64,000 bases of DNA from Limiplasma sp034927815 (GTDB lineage Bacteria > Bacillota > Clostridia > Christensenellales > Aristaeellaceae), in contig JAYFPK010000008.1 in NCBI GenBank assembly GCA_034927815.1, positions 62,001 to 126,000 of the forward strand, read 5' to 3'. Under the pieces are notes generated by a model that was not told the origin of the DNA, did no database searches, and saw only the letters and a program-made list of their open reading frames with translations. The translations under genes and the position numbers were made by a program. This document shows, one piece after another, positions 57,136 through 64,000 of this stretch (position 1 is its first letter; each line of letters opens with the position of its first letter).

Positions 57136-57204
57136 ACAGATTCCTCCTTCTATCAACAGAGCGTACGGCGGGGCACACCCGAAGCGGTTTCCTGAGGTTC
57201 CTTC

Positions 57205-57233
57205 ATTGTAAGGGTAGTTCAGAGGCTTGTCAA
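57205..57233 (-). promoter_or_regulatory. Sigma-A promoter of the giant surface protein gene
   Basis: TTGACA (57233-57228), 17-nt spacer, TACAAT (57210-57205) on the minus strand, 70 nt before the start codon. The match is near consensus. Confidence 0.88.
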
Positions 57234-57386
57234 GAAAAGCGGACTGTCGCTTTATGCCGGTTTTACAATGATTTCCGGCCTTTTGCCACAGCTTTCCAGG
57301 GGCGATTCTTCCTCCATGGACAAGGGAGAGGCGGGGGATATAGCGAATATAGTATTCCATCCCCATTCCTAAGGAGGCCTTCATCC

Positions 57387-57971
57387 ATGGCAGAGTACCC
57401 TGGGCTGCGCGAGATTCCGATCCGGGATGAGCAAGTTTTCCATGGGGTGTTGATCGATGTCACCCACATGCAGGTCACCCTTCCCAACGGCGGAACTTCC
57501 CTCAGGGAAATCGTGCGCCATCCCGGAGGCGCCGCCGTTGTGCCCTTGGACGGGGAGGGAAACGTGACCTTGGTGCGCCAGCACCGGGTGGCCCTGGACC
57601 TGATGACCCTGGAGATCCCGGCGGGAAAGCTGAACGGCTCCCAGGAGGACCCCTTGCTGGCCGCCGCCAGGGAACTGGAGGAAGAAACGGGCCTGCGGGC
57701 CGGGCGCATGGAGTGGCTCACCACCATGCTCCCCACGCCGGGGTACTGCACGGAGAAGCTCCATCTCTATCTCGCCACAGGGCTGACCCCTTGCCGTCCC
57801 CACCTGGACGCGGACGAATTCCTGGACGTGGTAAAGATTCCCTTTGCCCAAGCCCTGGAGATGGTGGACCGCGGAGAGCTCGCCGACGGGAAAACCGCCC
57901 TGGCGCTGCTTTTGGCCCAGCGCCGCATGGGCAAGGCTCCCCTGGAGGGGACGGGCCCTTCAGAGATGTAA
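57387..57971 (+). CDS. NUDIX hydrolase, ADP-ribose pyrophosphatase-like
   Basis: A 194-residue NUDIX protein. It has the ADP-ribose pyrophosphatase layout: HPGGAAVVPLDGEGNVTLVR, LMTLEIPAGKL, then the NUDIX box (GSQEDPLLAAARELEEETGL), with one extra residue before the first Glu relative to the usual AGKLDPGED spacing. The downstream PTPGYCTEKLHLYLATGL loop is typical of ADPRases. It hydrolyses ADP-ribose or a related nucleoside diphosphate. AAGGAGG precedes the ATG. It is the first of six plus-strand genes running into gyrB-gyrA. Confidence 0.9.
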   Translation: MAEYPGLREIPIRDEQVFHGVLIDVTHMQVTLPNGGTSLREIVRHPGGAAVVPLDGEGNVTLVRQHRVALDLMTLEIPAGKLNGSQEDPLLAAARELEEETGLRAGRMEWLTTMLPTPGYCTEKLHLYLATGLTPCRPHLDADEFLDVVKIPFAQALEMVDRGELADGKTALALLLAQRRMGKAPLEGTGPSEM

Positions 57972-58039
57972 CGAACGGGACGCGCTTTTGCATCCCCAGC
58001 TTCCTAAAAATGCCTGAAAATATGGAAAGGAGTGGGTCT

Positions 58040-58258
58040 ATGCCCCGCCCCGCCACGGATTCCTCCCCCGGCCGCCCAAAGGGACCGACTCTCTTTGGGG
58101 TCTTCATAACCGCCCTCTCCATCCTGCTGCTGATCGGCCTGTGCTTGCTGGCGCTGGGCATTGTCTTTGACCCGCCCCCCAGGCGGCACGAGCCGCCGGG
58201 GCTTTACCGGGCGCTGCCGCCCGCCCCTTTGGCCTGGCGGCTCCCCCAAAGCTTGTAA
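58040..58258 (+). CDS. Small single-pass membrane protein (unknown function)
   Basis: A 72-residue protein: a polar, Pro-rich N-terminus (MPRPATDSSPGRPKGPTL), one membrane helix (residues about 19-42, FGVFITALSILLLIGLCLLA), and a Pro/Arg-rich C-terminus (DPPPRRHEPPGLYRALPPAP). The ATG at 58040 is preceded by AAAGGAG at 7 nt, the main reason for calling it. I know no family. It is between the NUDIX and GNAT genes with short spacing, so it is likely co-transcribed. Confidence 0.55.
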   Translation: MPRPATDSSPGRPKGPTLFGVFITALSILLLIGLCLLALGIVFDPPPRRHEPPGLYRALPPAPLAWRLPQSL

Positions 58259-58278
58259 GAGAAGGAAGTACGCTGCCC

Positions 58279-58842
58279 ATGCAACAGTTCCTGGAGGCCT
58301 TTTGCCACTTGCCCACCCTTCTGACGCCCCGGCTGCTCCTGCGCCCGGTCCGCATGAGCGACGCCCAGGATATCTTCGAATATTCCCGCGACCCGGAGGT
58401 GGCCCGCCACGTGCTCTGGGAGGCTCACCAAAGCATCCATCAGACCCGGGGGTATATCCGGTTTTTGCTCAAGCAATACCGCGGCGGGCAGCCCGGCTCC
58501 TTTGTGATCGAGCTTCCCCAGGAGCGCAAGGTGATCGGCACCATCGGCTTTATGTGGATCCAGCAGGAGAACCGCTCCGCCGAGGTGGGGTACAGCCTGA
58601 GCCGCGCCTACTGGAACCAGGGGCTGATGACCGAGGCCCTGCGGGCCATCCTTGGCTTCGGGTTTGACAAGCTCCACCTGAACCGGATCGAGGCCCAGCA
58701 CGAAAGCGACAATCCCGCCAGCGGGCGGGTGATGGCCCATGTGGGCATGCGGTATGAGGGGCGCTTGCGCCAGCGGATTTACAACAAGGGCCGCTATGTG
58801 GATGTGGAGCTGTACGCCATTTTACGGGACGACCCCAGGTAA
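58279..58842 (+). CDS. GNAT-family N-acetyltransferase, RimJ/RimL-like
   Basis: A 187-residue GNAT protein: LTPRLLLRPVRMSDAQDIF start typical of RimJ/RimL-like members, IGTIGFMWIQQENRSAEVGY, LSRAYWNQGLMTEALRAILG (acetyl-CoA pyrophosphate loop region) and NPASGRVMAHVGMRYEGRL. It probably acetylates an amino group of a protein N-terminus or small molecule; the substrate is open. AAGGAAG is about 11 nt ahead of the ATG. The next gene's ribosome binding site overlaps its stop codon. Confidence 0.9.
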   Translation: MQQFLEAFCHLPTLLTPRLLLRPVRMSDAQDIFEYSRDPEVARHVLWEAHQSIHQTRGYIRFLLKQYRGGQPGSFVIELPQERKVIGTIGFMWIQQENRSAEVGYSLSRAYWNQGLMTEALRAILGFGFDKLHLNRIEAQHESDNPASGRVMAHVGMRYEGRLRQRIYNKGRYVDVELYAILRDDPR

Positions 58843-58854
58843 GGAGGAATTTTG

Positions 58855-59661
58855 ATGACCCCTTCCAACAAAGGCAAAAAAGCCGCGCTGCTGGCGCTGG
58901 CGCTTCTGTGCTGCCTCCTGCTGGCAGCCTGCTCCGCCGACCCGGCCACCGCCTACCAAAAGGCCGTGAACACCTTCGCCTCCGGGGACTACGAGGCCGC
59001 GGCCAAGGCCTTTGACCGCCTGGGGGACTACCAGCAGGCCGCCACCTACGCCGCCTATTCCCAGGGAATGGTCCATTATGAAAAGGCCGATTTTGCCGCC
59101 GCGGAACCCTACTTTGAAAAAACCCAAAGCTTCATGTACGGCAAAAACCGCTATACCTACTGCCATGCCTTTGTGCTGGAAAGCGCCGGCCAGTACGCCG
59201 AGGCGGCGGAATGGTACCTCTCCCTGGAGGATTTTGAAAACGCGCCGCTGGCGGGCCAGTATTGCAAAGCCCGGACCGCCGAGGCCGAAAAGGACTATGA
59301 AACCGCCCTGTACAGCTATGAGGCCGCCGGGGCTTACTCCGACGCCCCTATACGCCTGGAGAACCTCCAGTCCCAGGTGTACGACTACGCCACGGGGCTG
59401 AAAAACGACGGGGAGTTCGAGCGGGCCCTGAACTTCTTCTCCAAGCTGGGGGAATACTACGACAGCCCCATTCAGGCCAAGGAATGCAAGGATTTTTTCC
59501 GCAGGCAGCTCTACGACAACGCAGAGGCACTGGAAAATTCCGGAAAGCTCCGGGAAGCCATGGAGGCCTTCCAGGGCTTGAGCGGGTACAGCGACGCGGA
59601 AACCCGGGCCCAGGAGCTGGCGGAGCGCCTGGGAATCGTCCAGGAGGAGGACCAGGAATAA
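58855..59661 (+). CDS. Lipoprotein with TPR-like LG-x-Y-x-D repeats
   Basis: A 268-residue predicted lipoprotein. The signal peptide ends in a lipobox LLLAACSAD (C26). The mature protein has about 6 helix-pair repeats with the motif LGDYQQAATYAAYSQGMVHY, similar to the large protein at 39785-42589 (LGDYQDSAQKALECRYQIAQ), and others such as LEDFENAPLAGQYCKARTAE. The function is probably scaffold-like binding of another envelope protein. I use ATG 58855 (AGGAGG 7 nt away) rather than the TTG directly before it. Nearby gyrB has its own promoters. Confidence 0.85.
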   Translation: MTPSNKGKKAALLALALLCCLLLAACSADPATAYQKAVNTFASGDYEAAAKAFDRLGDYQQAATYAAYSQGMVHYEKADFAAAEPYFEKTQSFMYGKNRYTYCHAFVLESAGQYAEAAEWYLSLEDFENAPLAGQYCKARTAEAEKDYETALYSYEAAGAYSDAPIRLENLQSQVYDYATGLKNDGEFERALNFFSKLGEYYDSPIQAKECKDFFRRQLYDNAEALENSGKLREAMEAFQGLSGYSDAETRAQELAERLGIVQEEDQE

Positions 59662-59734
59662 GCCCTTTGGCCTCCCTTTCCCAGTGACAATATTATAATG
59701 AAGAAACCCCCTTCCCAAAATGCCGGAAAAATGG

Positions 59735-59740
59735 TATAAT
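59735..59740 (+). promoter_or_regulatory. Extended -10 promoter of gyrB
   Basis: ATGGTATAAT: consensus -10 TATAAT at 59735-59740 with an upstream TGG, and a weak TTCCCA -35 at 59712-59717. A second TATAAT at 59694-59699 lacks a good -35. It gives a leader of about 90 nt. Confidence 0.6.
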
Positions 59741-59837
59741 ATATTGATGCAGCCGCATGTTCAATGCGGTTTGCCTTTGGATCGCGCCCCGGTGAGAGGC
59801 GCGCAATGATGGCGCATGGACGCCGACTGGTAAGGAA

Positions 59838-61859
59838 GTGAAACCCGCGGTGAGCGAACACGCCTCCCCTCAGGACATCAACATGGAAACACCCCATGGG
59901 GCGGACCCCGTCGCCCCCTCCTCCACCGCCGTGGAGGAGCATGTGTATGACGAGACGCAGATTCAGGTGCTGGAAGGCCTGGAAGCCGTGCGCAAGCGTC
60001 CCGGCATGTATATCGGCAGCACGGATTTTCGGGGGCTGCACCACCTGGTCTATGAAATTGTGGACAACGCCATTGACGAGGCCCTGGCGGGCTACTGCAC
60101 CGACATCCAGGTGACCCTCCACGAGGATGGAAGCTGCGAGGTGGCGGACAATGGCCGGGGCTTCCCCGTGGGCATCCATCCCAAGCTGGGCCGGCCCGCC
60201 GTGGAGGTCTGCCTGACGATCCTTCACGCCGGAGGCAAGTTCGGCGGCGAGGGCTACAAGGTATCCGGCGGCCTCCACGGGGTGGGGGCCAGCGTGGTGA
60301 ACGCCCTCTCCGGCCACCTGATGGTCACCGTAAAGCAGGACGGCAAGGTGTACCGGCAGGAATACGCCCGGGGCAAGGTGCTCTATGACCTCAAGGTCAT
60401 CGGGGAAACCGGCGAAACCGGCACCACCATCCGCTTCTGGCCGGACGTGAAAAGCGAGGAGGTCCCTGACGGCATTTTTGAGACCGGGGATTTCCAGTAC
60501 AACATCCTCAAGACCCGCATGCGGGAGATGGCCTTCCTGAACAAAGGCATCCGCATCACTTTGGCGGACGGGCGGGTCCAGCCCACAGTGGAGCGCACCT
60601 ACCACTATGAGGGCGGCATCCGGGAGTTTGTGAAATACCTCAACAAAAACAAAGAGGTGCTCTTTCCCGAGCCCATTTATGTGGAAGGGCTGGTGAAGGA
60701 CACCACCGTGGAGGTGGCCCTCCAGTATAACGACAGCTACCAGGAGAACGTCTTCACCTTTGCCAACAACATCCACACCCCGGAGGGCGGCACCCACCTG
60801 ACGGGCTTTTCCACAGCCCTGACCCGGGCCATCAACGAGTATGGCCGCAAGTTCAAAATCCTCAAGGACAACGACACCAACCTCAAAAGCGAGGACGTCC
60901 GGGAGAGCCTGGCGGCCATCATCAGCGTGAAGCTCAAGGAGCCCCAGTTTGAGGGCCAGACCAAGAGCAAGCTGGGCAACAGCGAGGTCCGGGGCATTGT
61001 GGACGGCCTGGTCTTTGACCAGCTCAGCCGGTTCATGGAGGAAAACCCCCAGGTGGCCCGCTCCATTTTGGACCGTTGCCTGGGCGCGGCCCGGGCCCGG
61101 GAGGCCGCCCGGAAGGCCCGGGAGCTGACCCGCCGCAAGACCGTGCTGGAAAGCGGCAGCCTCCCCGGCAAGCTGGCGGACTGCTCCGAGCGGGACCCCG
61201 CCAAGTGCGAAATCTTCCTGGTGGAGGGGGACAGTGCCGGCGGCAGCGCCAAAACCGGCCGGGACCGGATGTTTCAGGCCATTTTGCCCCTGCGGGGCAA
61301 GATCCTCAACGTGGAAAAGGTCCGCATTGACCGGGCCCTGTCCAATAACGAGATCAAGGCCATGATCACCGCCTTTGGCTGCGGCTACGGCGAGGAATTC
61401 AGCCTGGCTAAGCTGCGCTACCACCGCATCATCTGCATGACCGACGCCGACGTGGACGGAAGCCATATCCGCATTTTGATGCTCACCTTCTTCTACCGCT
61501 ACATGCGGCCCCTGATCGAAAACGGCTACGTGTACATCGCCATGCCTCCCCTGTACAAGGTGTCCAGGGGCAAGAAGGAGTACTACGTCTACAACGACCA
61601 GGAGCTGGAGAAGCTCCTGCAGGAAATCGGCCGGGAGCCCAAGCCGGACATCCAGCGCTACAAGGGCCTGGGGGAAATGTCCTCGGAGCAGCTTTGGCAG
61701 ACCACCATGAACCCCGCCACCCGCACCATGATGCGGGTCACCCTGGAGGACGCCATCGCCGCGGACGAGATCATGTCCTTGCTGATGGGGGACCAGGTGG
61801 AGCCCCGCAGGGAGTTCATCGAGGAAAACGCCAAGCTGGTAACGGATCTGGATGTATGA
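59838..61859 (+). CDS. gyrB: DNA gyrase subunit B
   Basis: A GyrB of about 670 residues. ATPase domain: LEAVRKRPGMYIGSTDFRGL, EIVDNAIDEALAG (Mg-binding Asn), DNGRGFPVGIH and the ATP lid GGLHGVGASVVNALS. TOPRIM domain: IFLVEGDSAGGSAK and MTDADVDGSHI. The C-terminal end has YKGLGEMSSEQLWQTTMNPA and PATRTMMRV. With GyrA it supercoils DNA. The start is uncertain: GTG 59838 has AAGGA too close (2 nt), a second GTG at 59850 is too far (14 nt), and no good ATG is nearby before residue 16. The N-terminus is 20-30 residues longer than usual. Confidence 0.98.
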   Translation: MKPAVSEHASPQDINMETPHGADPVAPSSTAVEEHVYDETQIQVLEGLEAVRKRPGMYIGSTDFRGLHHLVYEIVDNAIDEALAGYCTDIQVTLHEDGSCEVADNGRGFPVGIHPKLGRPAVEVCLTILHAGGKFGGEGYKVSGGLHGVGASVVNALSGHLMVTVKQDGKVYRQEYARGKVLYDLKVIGETGETGTTIRFWPDVKSEEVPDGIFETGDFQYNILKTRMREMAFLNKGIRITLADGRVQPTVERTYHYEGGIREFVKYLNKNKEVLFPEPIYVEGLVKDTTVEVALQYNDSYQENVFTFANNIHTPEGGTHLTGFSTALTRAINEYGRKFKILKDNDTNLKSEDVRESLAAIISVKLKEPQFEGQTKSKLGNSEVRGIVDGLVFDQLSRFMEENPQVARSILDRCLGAARAREAARKARELTRRKTVLESGSLPGKLADCSERDPAKCEIFLVEGDSAGGSAKTGRDRMFQAILPLRGKILNVEKVRIDRALSNNEIKAMITAFGCGYGEEFSLAKLRYHRIICMTDADVDGSHIRILMLTFFYRYMRPLIENGYVYIAMPPLYKVSRGKKEYYVYNDQELEKLLQEIGREPKPDIQRYKGLGEMSSEQLWQTTMNPATRTMMRVTLEDAIAADEIMSLLMGDQVEPRREFIEENAKLVTDLDV

Positions 61860-62131
<272 letters not shown>

Positions 62132-64000
62132 ATGTCCGAAATTCAGGATAAGCTCATCCCCATGGACCTGGAAACGGAAATGAAGAAGTCCTTCATCAGC
62201 TACGCCATGGCGGTGATCATCAACCGGGCGCTGCCCGACGTGCGGGATGGCCTAAAGCCGGTGCACAGGCGTATTTTGTATGCCATGAACGAGCTGGGCA
62301 TGACCGCGGACAAACCCTACCGCAAGTGCGCCCGCATCGTGGGCGACGTGCTGGGTAAATACCACCCCCACGGGGACAGCAGCGTCTACGACGCCATGGT
62401 GCGTTTGGCACAGGACTTCAGCATCCGCTATATGCTGGTGGAGGGCCAGGGCAACTTCGGCTCCGTGGACGGGGACGGCGCGGCGGCCATGCGGTACACA
62501 GAGGCCCGGATGGCGAAGCTCACCGCCCATTTGATCGGCGAGATCGACAAGGACACGGTGGACTTCTACCCCAACTTTGACGAGACCTTGCTCCAGCCCA
62601 CCGTGCTGCCCAGCCGCTTCCCCAATTTGCTGGTGAACGGCTCCAGCGGCATCGCCGTGGGCATGGCCACCAACATTCCCCCCCATAATCTGCGGGAGGT
62701 GGTGGACGGCTGCATCCACATGATCGACCACCCGGACTGCTCCGTGGTGGAGTTGATGGAGTACATCAAGGGGCCGGACTTCCCCACCGGCGGCATCATT
62801 CTGGGCCAGTCCGGCATTCGCTCCGCCTACCACACCGGCAGGGGCCGGGTGCTGGTGCGGGCCCGCCCCGAAATCGAAACCCTGGCCATGAACCGCAACC
62901 GGATAGTGGTGACGGCGCTTCCCTACATGGTGAACAAGGCCCGGCTGGTGGAGAAGATCGCGGAGCTGGTGCATGAGAAGCGCCTGGAGGGCATCAGCGA
63001 CATCCGGGACGAGAGCGACCGCAACGTCATGCGGGTGGTGATCGAGCTAAAAAAGGACGTCCCTCCCACCATCGAGCTCACCTACCTCTACAAGCACACC
63101 CAGATGCAGGAAACCTTCGGCGTGAACATGCTGGCCTTGGTGGACGGCGAGCCCAAGGTGCTGATGCTGCGGGAGATGCTCTACCACTACATCCGCCACC
63201 AAAAAGAGGTGGTGACCCGCCGCACCAAGTACGACCTGGACAAAGCCCTGGCCAGGGCCCACATCTTGGAGGGGCTCCTGAGGGCCCTGGACCACATCGA
63301 CGAGATCGTGGAGATCATCAAAAAGAGCCCGGACGTGAACACCGCCCGGGAGCGCTTGATAGAGACCTTCGCCTTCACCGACAAGCAGGCCCAGGCCATC
63401 CTGGACATGCGCCTGGCGCGGCTCACGGGCCTGGAGCGGGATAAGCTTCAAGGGGAATACGACGAGCTCCAGAAGACCATCGCCTACTTGCAAGGCCTGC
63501 TGGCGGACGAGGTGCGGCTCATGGCCGTCATCAAGGAGGAAATGACCGCCATCCGGGATAAGTTTGCGGACGAGCGCCGCACGGAGCTTACCCACATGGA
63601 GGGCGAAATCGACATTGAGGATTTGATCCAAAGTGACGACATGGTGGTCACTCTCACCCACTTTGGCTATATCAAGCGCCTGCCCAAGAGCACCTACCGG
63701 GCCCAGCACCGGGGCGGCAAGGGGGTCAGCGGCCTCACCACCCGGGAAGAGGACTATGTGGAGAGGCTGATTATCGTCAACACCCACGAGGACATCATGT
63801 TCTTTACCAACCTGGGCCGGGTGTACACCCTCAAATGCTACCAGATCCCCGAGGCGGGCCGCGCCGCCAGGGGCATGGCTATTGTGAACCTGCTGCGCCT
63901 GGCCGGGGAGGAACAGGTCACCGCCATGATCCCCGTGCCCAAGGATGTGGACAACCACCATCTGGTGATGATGACCCAGCAGGGCATGATCAAGAAAACC
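62132..64000 (+). CDS. gyrA: DNA gyrase subunit A (N-terminal 623 residues; runs off the window)
   Basis: The start MSEIQDKLIPMDLETEMKKS is followed by SYAMAVIINRALPDVRDGLK and the breakage-reunion domain. The quinolone region reads YHPHGDSSVYDAMVRLAQDF, with Ser and Asp at the positions equal to E. coli Ser83 and Asp87, so no known resistance change is visible. The catalytic tyrosine is in AAMRYTEARM. The tower and coiled-coil tail follow and the C-terminal DNA-wrapping domain starts to appear at the window edge. The ribosome binding site AAAGGAG is unusually far (14 nt) from the ATG. Confidence 0.98.
   Translation, partial: MSEIQDKLIPMDLETEMKKSFISYAMAVIINRALPDVRDGLKPVHRRILYAMNELGMTADKPYRKCARIVGDVLGKYHPHGDSSVYDAMVRLAQDFSIRYMLVEGQGNFGSVDGDGAAAMRYTEARMAKLTAHLIGEIDKDTVDFYPNFDETLLQPTVLPSRFPNLLVNGSSGIAVGMATNIPPHNLREVVDGCIHMIDHPDCSVVELMEYIKGPDFPTGGIILGQSGIRSAYHTGRGRVLVRARPEIETLAMNRNRIVVTALPYMVNKARLVEKIAELVHEKRLEGISDIRDESDRNVMRVVIELKKDVPPTIELTYLYKHTQMQETFGVNMLALVDGEPKVLMLREMLYHYIRHQKEVVTRRTKYDLDKALARAHILEGLLRALDHIDEIVEIIKKSPDVNTARERLIETFAFTDKQAQAILDMRLARLTGLERDKLQGEYDELQKTIAYLQGLLADEVRLMAVIKEEMTAIRDKFADERRTELTHMEGEIDIEDLIQSDDMVVTLTHFGYIKRLPKSTYRAQHRGGKGVSGLTTREEDYVERLIIVNTHEDIMFFTNLGRVYTLKCYQIPEAGRAARGMAIVNLLRLAGEEQVTAMIPVPKDVDNHHLVMMTQQGMIKKT

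Noticed and set aside
52303..57195. 1630-codon plus-strand open frame antisense to the giant surface protein gene
   Set aside because: It is open because the repetitive, GC-rich minus-strand gene lacks stops in this frame. It has no ribosome binding site, no recognisable domain and a biased His/Val/Gly/Leu composition.

Overview
The window looks like a chromosomal segment of a GC-rich, probably gut- or host-associated Clostridia-type Firmicute; a Christensenellales/Oscillospirales-like lineage is my inference. The support is strong AGGAGG ribosome binding sites, near-consensus sigma-A promoters, the infC-rpmI-rplT and gatC-gatA-gatB operons, GatCAB itself, archaeal-type phosphoglycerate mutase, adjacent gyrB-gyrA, YerB-like DUF3048, YheO, DUF4349 and SIMPL proteins. 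No rRNA, CRISPR array, intact prophage or insertion sequence was seen. There is one tRNA gene (Arg, ACG).

Left part (1-14.3 kb), all minus strand: two sugar or sugar-acid uptake and catabolism loci. The first has a LacI regulator, a substrate-binding protein (SBP), permease, two-domain ATPase, second permease and an aldo/keto reductase. It carries three matching LacI-type operators with the core GGGACCGNTCCC. The second has a GntR regulator, enolase-superfamily dehydratase, permease, SBP, ATPase and aldehyde dehydrogenase, with a candidate operator TGATAT-N3-ATATCA.

14.4-15.5 kb holds truncated XRE and ImmA/IrrE remnants downstream of the tRNA-Arg 3' end, the debris of an integrated element. 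15.6-28.3 kb is housekeeping: rplT-rpmI-infC with a leader attenuator, an aromatic acid exporter-like protein, phosphoglycerate mutase, murG, a DUF3048 protein, a membrane protein, a pseudouridine synthase, a methyltransferase, a PatB-type lyase, dipeptidase PepV and 5-formyl-THF cyclo-ligase.

28.4-35.9 kb (minus) is a third catabolic locus: YheO/DauR-like regulator, SBP, two permeases without an ATPase, enolase-superfamily enzyme, SelA/DgaE-like PLP lyase, RidA and an RraA-fold aldolase-like protein. I read it as a pathway for an amino-containing or acid sugar whose elimination step makes an enamine. It is the best candidate here for an undescribed system.

36-46.7 kb (minus) has gap, an M29 aminopeptidase, an acyltransferase, a 934-residue zinc-ribbon/TPR-like repeat protein, a secreted repeat protein, and an ECF sigma - DUF4349 - SIMPL operon whose own promoter has an ECF-type signature. 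46.8-57.1 kb has an amidohydrolase, a lipase-like Mbeg1/DUF2974 protein, gatB-gatA-gatC, and a 1621-residue single-pass surface protein with nine MucBP-like repeats, SH3-like modules and a cytoplasmic tail with repeated PYA/PYG motifs. The right end (57.4-64 kb, plus) carries a NUDIX hydrolase, a small membrane protein, a GNAT acetyltransferase, a repeat lipoprotein, gyrB and the start of gyrA. A 36-base poly-C run lies between gyrB and gyrA.
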